From assembly GCA_018365995.1 (NCBI GenBank), contig JAGZIY010000003.1, positions 116,041 to 180,040 of the forward strand: a stretch of 64,000 nt of DNA. Reading direction: 5' to 3'. Both the position numbers and the translations under genes were made by a program. Within the stretch, counting starts at the first letter, position 1. The number at the start of each line of letters is the position of its first letter. Positions 31,984 to 40,680 of the stretch are shown piece after piece. This stretch comes from Butyricicoccus pullicaecorum (GTDB taxonomy: Bacteria > Bacillota > Clostridia > Oscillospirales > Butyricicoccaceae). The notes beneath the pieces are model-generated. The model worked only from the letters and a program-made list of their open reading frames with translations, had not been told where the DNA came from and did no database searches.

Positions 31984-32418
31984 ATGAAAATGGCAACTGG
32001 TTGTTTCTACTGTGATGCGCACCATGAAGGGCGCGAGGCAATTATGTTTCATGTTGGAGATATGAAGGCTGGTACTTTGTATCTGTTTAAGGATCAGGCA
32101 CACAAGGGACGCTGTGTACTGGCGCTCAAGTCACATAAAAAAGAACTGTGCGAATGTGATGCGCAGGAGCGCAGCGATTTTATGGAGGATCTTGCACGCG
32201 CTTCTGGTGCAATCAAGAAGTTGTGGGGCTGCACAAAGCTGAATCTGGGTTCCTTTGGTGACACAAATCCACATCTGCATTTCCATATCGTGCCAAAGTA
32301 TGAGGGCGGCTTTGAGTTTGGTGGTTCGTTTGCCATTACCAATCCGGAGCCTGTACATTTGGAGCAGGCTGCTTATGATGAAATGATTGCTGCGCTGCAA
32401 AAGGAACTTGGTTTATAA
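31984..32418 (+). CDS. HIT-family nucleotide hydrolase
   Basis: 144 residues. An N-terminal 'CFYCDAHHEG' partial zinc-site motif and the catalytic histidine triad 'HLHFHIVPKY' define it. HIT proteins hydrolyse or transfer nucleotides from dinucleotides and adenylated substrates; the exact substrate is not predictable. Start ATG 31984 follows GAAAGGTGAG. A TATACT -10 box lies at 31942-31947. Monocistronic with a strong terminator. Confidence 0.88.
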   Translation: MKMATGCFYCDAHHEGREAIMFHVGDMKAGTLYLFKDQAHKGRCVLALKSHKKELCECDAQERSDFMEDLARASGAIKKLWGCTKLNLGSFGDTNPHLHFHIVPKYEGGFEFGGSFAITNPEPVHLEQAAYDEMIAALQKELGL

Positions 32419-32426
32419 GAGGGTCA

Positions 32427-32464
32427 CTAAAAACCGTTCTGCCGTTTGACAGAACGGTTTTTAG
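32427..32464 (+). terminator. Terminator of the HIT gene
   Basis: CTAAAAACCGTTCTG pairs with CAGAACGGTTTTTAG (15 bp). A near copy of its core recurs at 32641-32664. Confidence 0.85.
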
Positions 32465-32541
32465 TTTGTCAAAAAGCACATCGCAACGACGGCATGTATA
32501 AAATTTTGTAAAAAGTCGCGACATGCACATGACTCTTTACA

Positions 32542-32619
32542 CAGTAAAATGTCAGCAATCGCTCATTTATGTGCGGTTTCGGACATTCTTTGTCCAGAGC
32601 ACTTTGTGCAGCGGATGCC
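32542..32619 (-). repeat. Dispersed 78-bp noncoding repeat, copy 2
   Basis: The reverse complement of this stretch matches 533-610 at about 79% without gaps. The 3' stem-loop is partly preserved and includes one compensatory C-G to T-A change. The whole gap 32465-32720 contains no plausible gene; an open frame over it shows no coding character. Confidence 0.6.
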
Positions 32620-32640
32620 TAAAATCATCGATGAACGCAG

Positions 32641-32664
32641 CCGTTCTGGCGTTTGGCAGAACGG
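32641..32664. repeat. Second copy of the CCGTTCTG hairpin
   Basis: 22 of 24 bases match 32434-32457, the terminator core of the HIT gene, in the same orientation 207 bases away. The two hairpins flank copy 2 of the dispersed repeat. Confidence 0.6.
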
Positions 32665-32720
32665 TTTTGCTCTAGGGTTTGGTCGAATTTGTCAATGGTT
32701 TGTTAAATTTTGGCTTTTCA

Positions 32721-32749
32721 TTGCAAAATGGTATGTTATCCTCTATAAT
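32721..32749 (+). promoter_or_regulatory. Sigma-A type promoter
   Basis: TTGCAA, 17-base spacer, TATAAT, 35 bases before the M50 protease start. Probably drives the whole operon through ytfJ. Confidence 0.75.
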
Positions 32750-32784
32750 GGGAATTGTATCAGTATATCTGGAGGAATTTATCT

Positions 32785-33453
32785 GTGTTACTTCAACCTT
32801 TGTTTCGAGGCGATATGCGAGGCTTCCTAGTTACGCTTTGCCTTCTGTTGCCGGCAATCATTATTTGCTTGACTGTGCATGAATGTGCGCATGGCTGGGC
32901 AGCACGCGCTTTGGGTGACCACACAGCACAGCGTGCGGGCAGATTGACACTCGATCCCATGGCACATATCGATCCGGTCGGCTTTATCTGTATGTTGATT
33001 TTTGGTTTTGGCTGGGCGCGTCCGGTTCCGGTCAATGTATCTGGCTTTCGTATGAAAAACCGAAAGCTTGGCATGGCGCTTGTGGCGCTGGCAGGTCCTG
33101 TATCGAACTTGATTCTTGCGCTCATCTGCTATGTTATTACACTGCTTATGGGTTATAAGCTGGCTGGAGATGCCATGTTTTTGCGCACGATAACGTTGTT
33201 TTTTTCGTATATTGCATCGTTGTCTGTGGGGCTTGGTGTGTTCAATTTGATTCCAATTCCGCCGCTGGACGGCTCTCGCGTGCTCAATGCGTTTGTACCA
33301 TACAGCGTGCAGGTAAAGCTGGAACAGTATCAGTCAGTGATTTTGCTTGCGGTCATCTTTGTTGTATATTTCGGTCTGTTTGATTTTGTGATCATGGGTG
33401 TTGAACGATGGATGATTGAGATTGCAATGAAATTGGTGGTTCCATTCCTATGA
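32785..33453 (+). CDS. Site-2 protease family (M50) membrane metalloprotease
   Basis: 222 residues with four to six membrane helices. The zinc motif 'VHECAHGW' (HExxH-like) lies in the first helix, and 'NLIPIPPLDGSRVLN' supplies the third, Asp, ligand. This is the compact YwhC/S2P-like form without PDZ domains. The start is a GTG at 32785 after GGAGGA; upstream in-frame ATGs have no ribosome site. Its stop overlaps scpA by four bases. The YwhC-scpA-scpB order is common in Firmicutes. The substrate is unknown. Confidence 0.88.
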   Translation: MLLQPLFRGDMRGFLVTLCLLLPAIIICLTVHECAHGWAARALGDHTAQRAGRLTLDPMAHIDPVGFICMLIFGFGWARPVPVNVSGFRMKNRKLGMALVALAGPVSNLILALICYVITLLMGYKLAGDAMFLRTITLFFSYIASLSVGLGVFNLIPIPPLDGSRVLNAFVPYSVQVKLEQYQSVILLAVIFVVYFGLFDFVIMGVERWMIEIAMKLVVPFL

Positions 33454-34172
33454 GTCAAATGACCTTTCATCTTGCAGAATTTGACGGTCCCTTGGATTTG
33501 CTGCTGCATTTAATTGCGCGGAATAAGGTGTCCATTTATGATATCCCTATTGCCTCTATTCTCGCGCAATATATGGAAATCCTGCATAGTGCTCAGAGTT
33601 TCGACCTCGATGCTTCTGGAGATTTTATAGCTATGGCGGCACAGCTCGTTTATATCAAATCGCGTATGCTGCTGCCAAAACCGGATAATGAGCCGGCGGA
33701 GGATCCAAGAGCAGAGCTTGTGGAACAGCTAATTGAGTATCAGCGCATGAAAGAAATGACCCCATATTTTCGAGAGCGGATGGATTTGGGGCGCGATCGC
33801 ATGACAAAACCGCCAGAACCACAGGAAACAGGAGCGCCAGCAGAATATCATCATGTTCCAGCAGAACTTGTACGTGCTGCTCATGCAATTTTAGAGCGGA
33901 TACAGAGACGCACACCGCCTTCTGCAACGGCATTTCGCGGGATTGTAGGGCGAGAGACCGTTCCTGTGCATACACAGATTGCTGCCATACGCAATCGGCT
34001 GGCGCGCGAGCCAAAGCTGCGTTTTTTGAGTTTGTTCGAGCATGCCGAGAGTCGCTCTGAAGTCGTTGCGACATTTTTGGCAGTTCTGGAGCTGTCTAAG
34101 ACCAGAAGCATTCTCATTACTGGTGAGGGTGATGAAATCGAATTGACACTGGCTGAGGAGGAAAGTGCATGA
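33450..34172 (+). CDS. scpA: Segregation and condensation protein A
   Basis: 240 residues, kleisin subunit of the bacterial SMC-ScpAB condensin. N-terminal 'LAEFDGPLDLLLHLIARNKVSIYDIPIA' and 'LVYIKSRMLLPK' contact SMC. The C-terminal winged helix ends 'VVATFLAVLELSKTR'. The start ATG overlaps the protease stop (ATGA), and its own stop overlaps scpB in the same way. Function: chromosome compaction and segregation. Confidence 0.95.
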   Translation: MSQMTFHLAEFDGPLDLLLHLIARNKVSIYDIPIASILAQYMEILHSAQSFDLDASGDFIAMAAQLVYIKSRMLLPKPDNEPAEDPRAELVEQLIEYQRMKEMTPYFRERMDLGRDRMTKPPEPQETGAPAEYHHVPAELVRAAHAILERIQRRTPPSATAFRGIVGRETVPVHTQIAAIRNRLAREPKLRFLSLFEHAESRSEVVATFLAVLELSKTRSILITGEGDEIELTLAEEESA

Positions 34173-34711
34173 CACAATTGGAAGCCGCACTGGAAGCCAT
34201 TCTGTTTGCTGTGGGAGATGCTGTATCGGTCGGTCGTTTGATTACGGCAGCAGATGCAGAGCCGGCGGCAGTTGCCCATGCTTTGCATGCACTGGAGGCA
34301 CATTATAATACCTGCGGCAGCGGGATTGAATTGATCCGCATAGAGGATAAGGTACAGCTATGTACCAGATCGGTCTATGCCCCTGCAGTTCGGCGCGCAA
34401 CCGAAAGCCGCCGTCCACCCGCGCTTTCCAACGCTGCACTTGAAGTCCTGACCGTCATTGCCTATCGCCAGCCCGTGACACGTGCCTATATTGAGCAGCT
34501 GCGTGGTGTGGATTCCAGCGGTACAGTCGCAAGTCTGCTCGAAAAAGGTATGATTGAGCCTTGTGGACATTTGGATGTTCCGGGCAGACCGGTTTTATTT
34601 CGTACAACTGACATGTTTTTACGCACATTTGGGATTTCAGCCTTGGCAGAGCTGCCAGAATTACCGGAATGGCAGCCCGAGGAGCAGATGGAGATTGAAG
34701 AAACGGAGTGA
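34169..34711 (+). CDS. scpB: Segregation and condensation protein B
   Basis: 180 residues with the two winged-helix modules of ScpB: 'LEAILFAVGDAVSVGRL' at the start, and 'SNAALEVLTVIAYRQPVTRAYIEQLRGVDSSGTV', 'LLEKGMIEP' and 'PVLFRTTDMFLRTFGI' later. It dimerises and binds the ScpA kleisin. Four-base overlap with scpA and a short acidic C-terminal tail. Confidence 0.95.
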   Translation: MTQLEAALEAILFAVGDAVSVGRLITAADAEPAAVAHALHALEAHYNTCGSGIELIRIEDKVQLCTRSVYAPAVRRATESRRPPALSNAALEVLTVIAYRQPVTRAYIEQLRGVDSSGTVASLLEKGMIEPCGHLDVPGRPVLFRTTDMFLRTFGISALAELPELPEWQPEEQMEIEETE

Positions 34712-34716
34712 CAGGC

Positions 34717-35337
34717 GTGGCGAAAATTGCAGCTGGTATTGGCATTTTATTAGCGCTTGTTCTGGTATTGGTTTTTGTATTGCTATGTATATGTATAGGG
34801 TTTTCTGTTCAGATGCGCAATGGTGAAAGCTGCATTCGTATACAAGTAGGCTTGCTGCATAAAACGATTAAACTCGGTGATTTCGGGAAACCTGTAAAAA
34901 ATCCCAAATCAAAAACGGACAAGCCAAAGACTGAGACAGAGGAACCGGATACGTTTGAACTGCCGGATTGGGACTGGGGAGAATTCATCTGTGAACTGCT
35001 CTCTTTCTTGGAGGACGTCAAGGACCGACTGCGTATCGATGTGCTCTGTGTTCAGCTGCTGCTTGCAACCGGAGATGCGGCGAAAACAGGTATGTATCTC
35101 GGCGGACTATCCGCACTCACGAGTATGGTGTATCCATTCCTTGTGGAAAATTTTCAAATTCGTGACTTTAATGTGCAAATAGACGGAGATTTTGAAGGCA
35201 ATACAACGCAATATGATTTATGCTTTGGCTGTTCTTTTCGCCCCATTCGCATGATTGGGCCAGTGGTTCGGCATGGGCGTAAACTCTATCATATAGTCAA
35301 ACAAACACAGTCTGTGGAGGCGAAATATTATGAGTGA
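34717..35337 (+). CDS. DUF2953 membrane-anchored protein
   Basis: About 206 residues. One N-terminal helix (~residues 5-27) is followed by a soluble beta-rich part with a Lys/Thr linker ('KNPKSKTDKPKTETEEP'). 'DVLCVQLLLATGDAAKTGMYLGGLSAL' is typical of the DUF2953 family found directly upstream of ytfJ in spore formers. Start probably GTG 34717 with GGAG eight bases upstream; GTG 34708 overlapping the scpB stop is an alternative. Function unknown, presumably sporulation-related from context. Confidence 0.8.
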   Translation: MAKIAAGIGILLALVLVLVFVLLCICIGFSVQMRNGESCIRIQVGLLHKTIKLGDFGKPVKNPKSKTDKPKTETEEPDTFELPDWDWGEFICELLSFLEDVKDRLRIDVLCVQLLLATGDAAKTGMYLGGLSALTSMVYPFLVENFQIRDFNVQIDGDFEGNTTQYDLCFGCSFRPIRMIGPVVRHGRKLYHIVKQTQSVEAKYYE

Positions 35338-35767
35338 GCATCATCCAATTCAAGATTTAATGGCGGAGACAATGGAAAAAATCAAGAGTATGGTGGACGT
35401 GGATACAACCGTTGGAACGCCCATTACAACGCCAGATGGCACAACAGTCATTCCGGTTTCTCGCGTGACCTTTGGTTTTGGTTCGGGCGGAAGCGATTTT
35501 CAGGCACGTCATGCCCGTGAAAATACGCCGCTGTGTTTTGGCGGCGGCGGCGGTGCAGGGGTGACGGTCACACCGATTTGCTTTTTGGTCATTTCTCCAA
35601 CAGAAGGCACACATGTTGTTGGTATCAATGCACAGGCAGTCAATACGGCTGACCGTCTGGTAGAGATGATTCCGGGAGCAGTTGGCAAGGTATCCAGCTT
35701 TTTTGCAAAGCGAAACGGCGGAGAAGCTGAAATTCCAAGCGATAAACCCGAAACACCAGAAAACTGA
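35330..35767 (+). CDS. ytfJ: Spore protein YtfJ/GerW family
   Basis: 145 residues. 'HPIQDLMAETMEKIKSMVDVDTTVGTPI', the central Gly-rich 'SRVTFGFGSGGSDF' and 'GGGGGAGVTVTPICFLVI' define GerW/YtfJ. The B. subtilis homologue is a forespore-expressed protein needed for germination with some germinants. Overlaps the DUF2953 gene by eight bases and is followed by a terminator. Confidence 0.92.
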   Translation: MSEHHPIQDLMAETMEKIKSMVDVDTTVGTPITTPDGTTVIPVSRVTFGFGSGGSDFQARHARENTPLCFGGGGGAGVTVTPICFLVISPTEGTHVVGINAQAVNTADRLVEMIPGAVGKVSSFFAKRNGGEAEIPSDKPETPEN

Positions 35768-35801
35768 AGTCAAACTCCCATTTCTGCTGTATAATTTTGG
35801 G

Positions 35802-35836
35802 AACCTACTCATATGCTTCATGAGTAGGTTTTCTTT
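35802..35836 (+). terminator. Intrinsic terminator
   Basis: Perfect 11-bp stem AACCTACTCAT/ATGAGTAGGTT followed by TTCTTT. Confidence 0.85.
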
Positions 35837-35859
35837 ATCAGCAGGCGGGAGGGATCGCA

Positions 35860-36990
35860 ATGCAGGTGTGCAGACGGCTGGCGAGACATATGATGTGGGT
35901 GACCGTTTTCCTTGCGGTTTCTCTTAGTACACAGGCAAAAGCGCTCAGTGCACAGAGCGCGGTTGTAATCGATGCAGATACGGGTGCTGTGCGTTTTGCG
36001 CATCAGGCGCAGCAGGTACTGCCGATGGCATCGACCACAAAAATTATGACAGCGCTTTGTGCAATAGAGCAGGGCGATTTGGATCGCATTTATACTGTGA
36101 AGCCGGAATATACACAAGCAGAAGGTTCTTCTATGTATTTGAAATCAGGGGAGAAGCTTACGATACGTGACACCCTTTATGGGCTTATGCTCATGAGCGG
36201 CAACGATGCTGCGCTTGCTATTGCAGGAGAATGTGGCGGGCAGGAGCAGTTTGTCAGGAAGATGAACGACAAGGCAGCAGAACTGGGACTGATTAACACG
36301 CATTTTGAAAATCCGAATGGACTAGATGGAGAGAATCATCATACGACTGCGCAGGAGCTTGCGCAGCTGACGGCAGAAGCCCTTAAAAATCCGGATTTTC
36401 GTGAAATCGTTGGCACGTGGAGTACAAATCGTGCAGGGCGTGTAATGACCAATCATAATAAGATGCTAAAACTTTATGATGGCGCCATAGGCGTTAAAAC
36501 CGGCTTTACCAAAAAGTGTGGAAGATGTCTGGTTTCGGCGGCGGAACGCAATGGGCGCACGCTGGTCGCTGTGACACTGAACGATCCGGATGACTGGAAA
36601 GATCATGCGGAACTGTTAGATGGCGCATTTGCACAATATGAGCCGGTCGTCCTGCATGAAAGCGGTGAGGTAGTGGGGGAGGTTCCTGTGGAAGGCGGTA
36701 CCGAACAGACGGTGTCTCTCTGTGCGGATCGGACAGTAGAGGTTTGGCTTGCACCAGAGGAACGGGAACAGATCGAAACGACTTATCGCGGCAGACGATT
36801 TGTGTATGCACCTGCGGTACAGGGGGACTATTACGGTGAAATCGTATATCATATAGGGGATACAGTGCTGCGAACCGATACCCTGACATACGAACAGGAT
36901 ATTGAGCAGCTTCCCCCAAAGCAAGGTTTTCTGATGCGCTGCATGGAGTTTGTCCGTGCATTGTTTGGTTTTGAAAAGGAAGAAAATTAG
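35860..36990 (+). CDS. D-alanyl-D-alanine carboxypeptidase (DacF/PBP5 type)
   Basis: 376 residues. A signal peptide ends near residue 30. The penicilloyl serine motif 'ASTTKIMT' (~residue 58), 'SGNDAAL' and 'KTGFTKKCG' form the SxxK, SxN and KTG triad. A C-terminal beta-sandwich domain and a hydrophobic/basic end ('CMEFVRALFGFEKEEN') may anchor it to the membrane. It trims the terminal D-Ala of peptidoglycan stems. Located after ytfJ, like the sporulation DacF. GGAGGGA precedes the ATG. Confidence 0.9.
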   Translation: MQVCRRLARHMMWVTVFLAVSLSTQAKALSAQSAVVIDADTGAVRFAHQAQQVLPMASTTKIMTALCAIEQGDLDRIYTVKPEYTQAEGSSMYLKSGEKLTIRDTLYGLMLMSGNDAALAIAGECGGQEQFVRKMNDKAAELGLINTHFENPNGLDGENHHTTAQELAQLTAEALKNPDFREIVGTWSTNRAGRVMTNHNKMLKLYDGAIGVKTGFTKKCGRCLVSAAERNGRTLVAVTLNDPDDWKDHAELLDGAFAQYEPVVLHESGEVVGEVPVEGGTEQTVSLCADRTVEVWLAPEEREQIETTYRGRRFVYAPAVQGDYYGEIVYHIGDTVLRTDTLTYEQDIEQLPPKQGFLMRCMEFVRALFGFEKEEN

Positions 36991-37019
36991 AATTATAAAA
37001 GAAAAAGAATGGAGTTTAT

Positions 37020-37730
37020 ATGAAAGAACGAATTCAAAAAGTGATGGCACAAGCAGGTTTGTGTTCGCGCCGTGCAGCAGAAGAAATGATTCGCGCGGGT
37101 GCGGTAACAGTCAATGGACGCAAGACAGAATTGGGAGATCGTGCAGACCCTGTAAGAGATAAAATACTGATAAATGGCAAGCCGCTGCGCCGTGCGGAAG
37201 AAAAGGTATATCTCATGCTTAATAAGCCGCGTGGATACGTCTCTACGCTGAAGGACGAGCGTGGGCGTAAAACGGTAGGACAGCTGGTACGCGGCTGTAA
37301 GGTGCGGGTTTATCCTGTCGGCAGATTGGACGCAGATTCGGAAGGCATGCTGTTGATGACCAATGATGGAGAACTTACCCTGCATTTGACACACCCCTCT
37401 CATGAAGCAGGAAAGACCTATCTTGTGAGTGTGCGCGGCGATTTGAAACGAATTGCGGAAATGGAACAGCCTATGGAAATCGACGGCTATACGGTGCAGC
37501 CAGCCCATGTATATATTCGAGATCAGGCATCGGATACTGAGGCGCATCTGGAAATTACAATCCATGAAGGGCGCAATCGACAGATTCGAAAAATGTGTGA
37601 GAAATGTGGGCTGGAGGTACGCCGCCTCAAGCGCATCGCGGTGGGAGAACTGCATCTGGACTCTAAGCTGGCACCGGGAAAATGGCGCGCCTTGACACCG
37701 GACGAAATTGCGTATTTGAAAGAGTTTTAA
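37020..37730 (+). CDS. rluB: 16S/23S rRNA pseudouridine synthase, RsuA/RluB family
   Basis: 236 residues. An N-terminal S4 domain ('RIQKVMAQAGLCSRRAAEEMIRAGAVTVNG') precedes a catalytic domain with the nucleophilic Asp in 'PVGRLDADSEGML' and the family motif 'HEGRNRQIRKMCEKCGLEV'. RluB modifies 23S rRNA U2605-type sites; RsuA and RluF cannot be fully excluded. It lies 29 bases after the carboxypeptidase gene and probably shares its transcript. Confidence 0.88.
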   Translation: MKERIQKVMAQAGLCSRRAAEEMIRAGAVTVNGRKTELGDRADPVRDKILINGKPLRRAEEKVYLMLNKPRGYVSTLKDERGRKTVGQLVRGCKVRVYPVGRLDADSEGMLLMTNDGELTLHLTHPSHEAGKTYLVSVRGDLKRIAEMEQPMEIDGYTVQPAHVYIRDQASDTEAHLEITIHEGRNRQIRKMCEKCGLEVRRLKRIAVGELHLDSKLAPGKWRALTPDEIAYLKEF

Positions 37731-37796
37731 GGAAATCTTGCAAAATCCTGTAAAATATCTTGCTTTTTTTCTGCCGATTGCATACAATGGGAATAG

Positions 37797-37831
37797 ACCG
37801 CTGCGCCAAAACATCGGTGCAGCGGTTTTTT
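37797..37831 (+). terminator. Intrinsic terminator
   Basis: ACCGCTGC/GCAGCGGT stem with a TTTTTT tail, between rluB and the RpiR regulator. Confidence 0.8.
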
Positions 37832-37895
37832 ATGGAAAAATGTGTTGCATGGGCTGCTATGCGGCATGAATCAGAGGAGACGACAAGGCACTGCT

Positions 37896-38759
37896 ATGAA
37901 TGATTTAATGAACCGGATTCAGTGCAATCTGACGGAATTTTCCAAGGGACAGCGGTTGATTGCGCGATATATTACAGAACACTATGATAAGGCGGCATTT
38001 ATGACCGCAAGTCGTCTGGGTGCAACAGTTGGTGTCAGTGAGTCTACTGTGGTGCGCTTTGCCACAGAACTGGGCTATGATGGATATCCGCATTTACAAA
38101 AGACCTTGCAGGAAATGATTCGCAACCGTTTGACTGCGGTGCAGCGTATGGAGGTCACCAATGACCGCATGGGAAATCGTGATGTGTTGCAGGCGGTTTT
38201 GAGTGCGGATGTGGAAAAAATTCGTATGACACTGGATGAAATGGATCGAGATGCCTTTCATAATGCGGTAGAATCGATCTCGAAAGCACGCAGGATATAT
38301 ATCTTGGGTGTCAGATCTTCTTCTGCGCTGGCAAATTTTCTGGGCTTTTATTTTTCGCTCATTTTTGATAATGTACAGATGGTATATACCAATACCGTCA
38401 GCGAAATCTTTGAGCAGATTTTGCGTATTGGCAAAGAAGATGTGTTTATCGGCATCAGCTTTCCGCGCTATTCCAAACGCACATTATCTGCGATGAAATA
38501 TTCTAAGGATCAGGGAGCCAATGTCATTGCGCTGACAGACTCTATGCTGTCCCCGCTGACACGCTATGCAGATCATGTGTTGATTGCAAAAAGTGACATG
38601 GCGTCCTTTGTGGATTCTCTCGTGGCACCACTCTCGGTCATCAACGCGCTGATTGTTGCGGTCGGAATGAACCGTCAGCAGGAAATCGAGGGAACCTTTA
38701 TCAAGCTTGAGTCCATTTGGGACGAGTATCAGGTGTATGAAAAACTGGAGGACGAATAA
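37896..38759 (+). CDS. MurR/RpiR-family transcriptional regulator
   Basis: 287 residues. The N-terminal RpiR helix-turn-helix domain has 'FMTASRLGATVGVSESTVVRFATELGYDGYPHLQ'. The SIS sugar-phosphate-binding domain (~residues 125-260) has 'RIYILGVRSSSALANFLGFYFS' and 'VFIGISFPRYSKRT'. Such regulators sense phosphosugars. It immediately precedes the HI0933-like oxidoreductase (ATG right after its stop), an arrangement common in Clostridia although the regulated pathway is unclear. Start at 37896 is preceded by AAGG; a longer frame has no ribosome site. Confidence 0.88.
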   Translation: MNDLMNRIQCNLTEFSKGQRLIARYITEHYDKAAFMTASRLGATVGVSESTVVRFATELGYDGYPHLQKTLQEMIRNRLTAVQRMEVTNDRMGNRDVLQAVLSADVEKIRMTLDEMDRDAFHNAVESISKARRIYILGVRSSSALANFLGFYFSLIFDNVQMVYTNTVSEIFEQILRIGKEDVFIGISFPRYSKRTLSAMKYSKDQGANVIALTDSMLSPLTRYADHVLIAKSDMASFVDSLVAPLSVINALIVAVGMNRQQEIEGTFIKLESIWDEYQVYEKLEDE

Positions 38760-39995
38760 ATGACCATAGCTGTGATTGGAGCAGGTGCAGCCGGTCTGAT
38801 TGCAGCGGGGCAAGCGGCACAGATGGGCGCACATGTGATTTTGTTCGATAAAAATGCCAAGGTGGGACGGAAGGTCATGATTACGGGCAAGGGACGCTGC
38901 AATGTCACAAATAACTGTGATGTGCAGACGGTGCTTGCAAATGTACCTGTGAATCCCCGCTTTTTATATTCAGCGCTCGGAAAGTGCAGTCCTGCCGATA
39001 TGATGGCGTTTTTTGAGGAACAGGGGGTACCGCTCAAAACCGAGCGGGGAAACCGTGTGTTTCCGGTTTCTGACCGTGCTCTGGATATTGTAGATGCCCT
39101 ATTTTTCTATGTAAAGAGGTTGGGTGTTCAGTTTGTCTTTGAATGTACGGTGCAGGAGATTCTAACGCAGAATGGCACAGTGTGTGGTGTGCGTACTGAG
39201 GATAAAACCTATGCCGCTGATCGTGTGATTGTGGCAACCGGAGGAGCCTCCTATCCCGCGACGGGATCGACCGGAGATGGATACCGCTTCGCGAAGGCAT
39301 TGGGGCATGCGGTTGTGACACCGCGCCCTTCTCTGGTACCGCTTGTTTCGAGCAGCGCAGTCTGTCAAAAACTCATGGGATTGTCTCTTAAAAATGTGCG
39401 TGTAACCGTGTTTGAAAATGGAAAATCCATTTTTGAGGATTTTGGTGAAATGCTGTTTACGCATTTTGGCGTGTCAGGTCCGCTAATTTTGTCAGCATCT
39501 TCACATATGCGCCATTTTGGAAGCAAAACATATCGCATTGATATTGACTTGAAGCCGGCACTGGATGAAAAAATGCTGGACAAGCGGCTGCTTGCAGATT
39601 TTGATAAGTATAAAAACAGTGATTTCATCAATGCATTGGGTGAATTGCTTCCACGTAAGTTGATTCCGGTCGTAATTGAAGCCAGTGGAATCGATCCGCG
39701 TGTCAAGGTGCATTCGGTGACCAAGGCAGAGCGGCTGCGGCTTGTACATTTGCTGAAAGCATTTCCGGTAGAGATTTCCGGCGCACGTCCGATTGATGGC
39801 GCAATCATCACGACTGGCGGTGTGTCAGTCAAGCAGGTAAGCCCAAAGACCATGGAGTCTAAGCTTGTGAAGGGGCTTTATTTTGCTGGAGAGGTTTTAG
39901 ATGTTGATGCCTATACAGGTGGGTTCAACTTGCAAATTGCATGGGCAACCGGAAGCCTTGCAGGTCAAAATGCTGCAAAGGAGGAAAAAGTGTGA
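38760..39995 (+). CDS. HI0933/YhiN-family FAD flavoprotein
   Basis: 411 residues. The dinucleotide-binding motif 'IGAGAAGLIAAGQAAQ' is at the N-terminus. 'KVGRKVMITGKGRCNVTN' is the family signature, with 'ATGGASYPATGSTGDGY' and the C-terminal 'GLYFAGEVLDVDAYTGGFNLQIAWATG' completing the FAD site. Conserved in Firmicutes next to cmk; the reaction is not established. Its stop overlaps the cmk start by four bases. Confidence 0.88.
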   Translation: MTIAVIGAGAAGLIAAGQAAQMGAHVILFDKNAKVGRKVMITGKGRCNVTNNCDVQTVLANVPVNPRFLYSALGKCSPADMMAFFEEQGVPLKTERGNRVFPVSDRALDIVDALFFYVKRLGVQFVFECTVQEILTQNGTVCGVRTEDKTYAADRVIVATGGASYPATGSTGDGYRFAKALGHAVVTPRPSLVPLVSSSAVCQKLMGLSLKNVRVTVFENGKSIFEDFGEMLFTHFGVSGPLILSASSHMRHFGSKTYRIDIDLKPALDEKMLDKRLLADFDKYKNSDFINALGELLPRKLIPVVIEASGIDPRVKVHSVTKAERLRLVHLLKAFPVEISGARPIDGAIITTGGVSVKQVSPKTMESKLVKGLYFAGEVLDVDAYTGGFNLQIAWATGSLAGQNAAKEEKV

Positions 39996-40675
39996 ATCAT
40001 ACTGTCATTGCGATTGCAATCGACGGCCCAGCTGGCGCAGGAAAATCAACCATTGCGCGGGCAGCAGCAGAGCAGCTGGGGTTTATTTATGTGGATACGG
40101 GTGCGTTGTATCGCACCATCGGTCTTGCGGCGTACCGCAGAGGAATCGCGGGGACAGATACGGAAGGAATCATCAAAATGCTGTCCCAAATTACAGTCGA
40201 TTTGCAGTATCAGAAGGGCGTGCAGTCCGTACTGCTTGACGGAGAGGACGTTTCGTCCTATATCCGTACCCCGCAAATTTCAGTGTATGCCTCGCAGGTT
40301 TCTGCGATTCCTGAGGTGCGTGCGTATCTTTTGGACTTACAGCGTCAAATGGCACAAAAACAGTCGGTGATTATGGACGGCCGCGACATTGGAACGGTCA
40401 TTTTGCCACATGCACAGGTTAAGATTTTTCTGACCGCATCTGCACAGGCACGGGCAGAGCGCCGCTGTGCAGAACTGCGGGAGAAGGGAGAACAGGTAAC
40501 CATACAGGAAGTGCTTGCCGATATACAGGCACGAGATGAAAAGGATAGCTCCCGTTCAGTTGCACCGCTGCGGCAATCAGAGGAGGCGGTGTGCGTGGAC
40601 ACAAGTGCACTCACGCTGGAGCAAAGTATTTCGGCAGTCCTGCAAGTGATCCGAACCGTGTTAGAGGAGAAGTGA
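39992..40675 (+). CDS. cmk: Cytidylate kinase
   Basis: 227 residues. The P-loop 'IDGPAGAGKSTIARA', 'YVDTGALYRTIGLAAYR' and 'VIMDGRDIGTVILPHAQVKIFLTASAQARAERR' are diagnostic. It phosphorylates CMP and dCMP. The start is GTG 39992 with AAAGGAGG upstream, overlapping the previous stop (GTGA). It is part of the cmk-plsC-ispH/rpsA operon typical of Clostridia. Confidence 0.95.
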   Translation: MNHTVIAIAIDGPAGAGKSTIARAAAEQLGFIYVDTGALYRTIGLAAYRRGIAGTDTEGIIKMLSQITVDLQYQKGVQSVLLDGEDVSSYIRTPQISVYASQVSAIPEVRAYLLDLQRQMAQKQSVIMDGRDIGTVILPHAQVKIFLTASAQARAERRCAELREKGEQVTIQEVLADIQARDEKDSSRSVAPLRQSEEAVCVDTSALTLEQSISAVLQVIRTVLEEK

Positions 40676-40680
40676 TATTC

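Noticed and set aside
32549..32830. Plus-strand frame over the dispersed repeat upstream of the M50 protease.
   Set aside because: It overlaps a noncoding repeat and a clear promoter and has no ribosome site.
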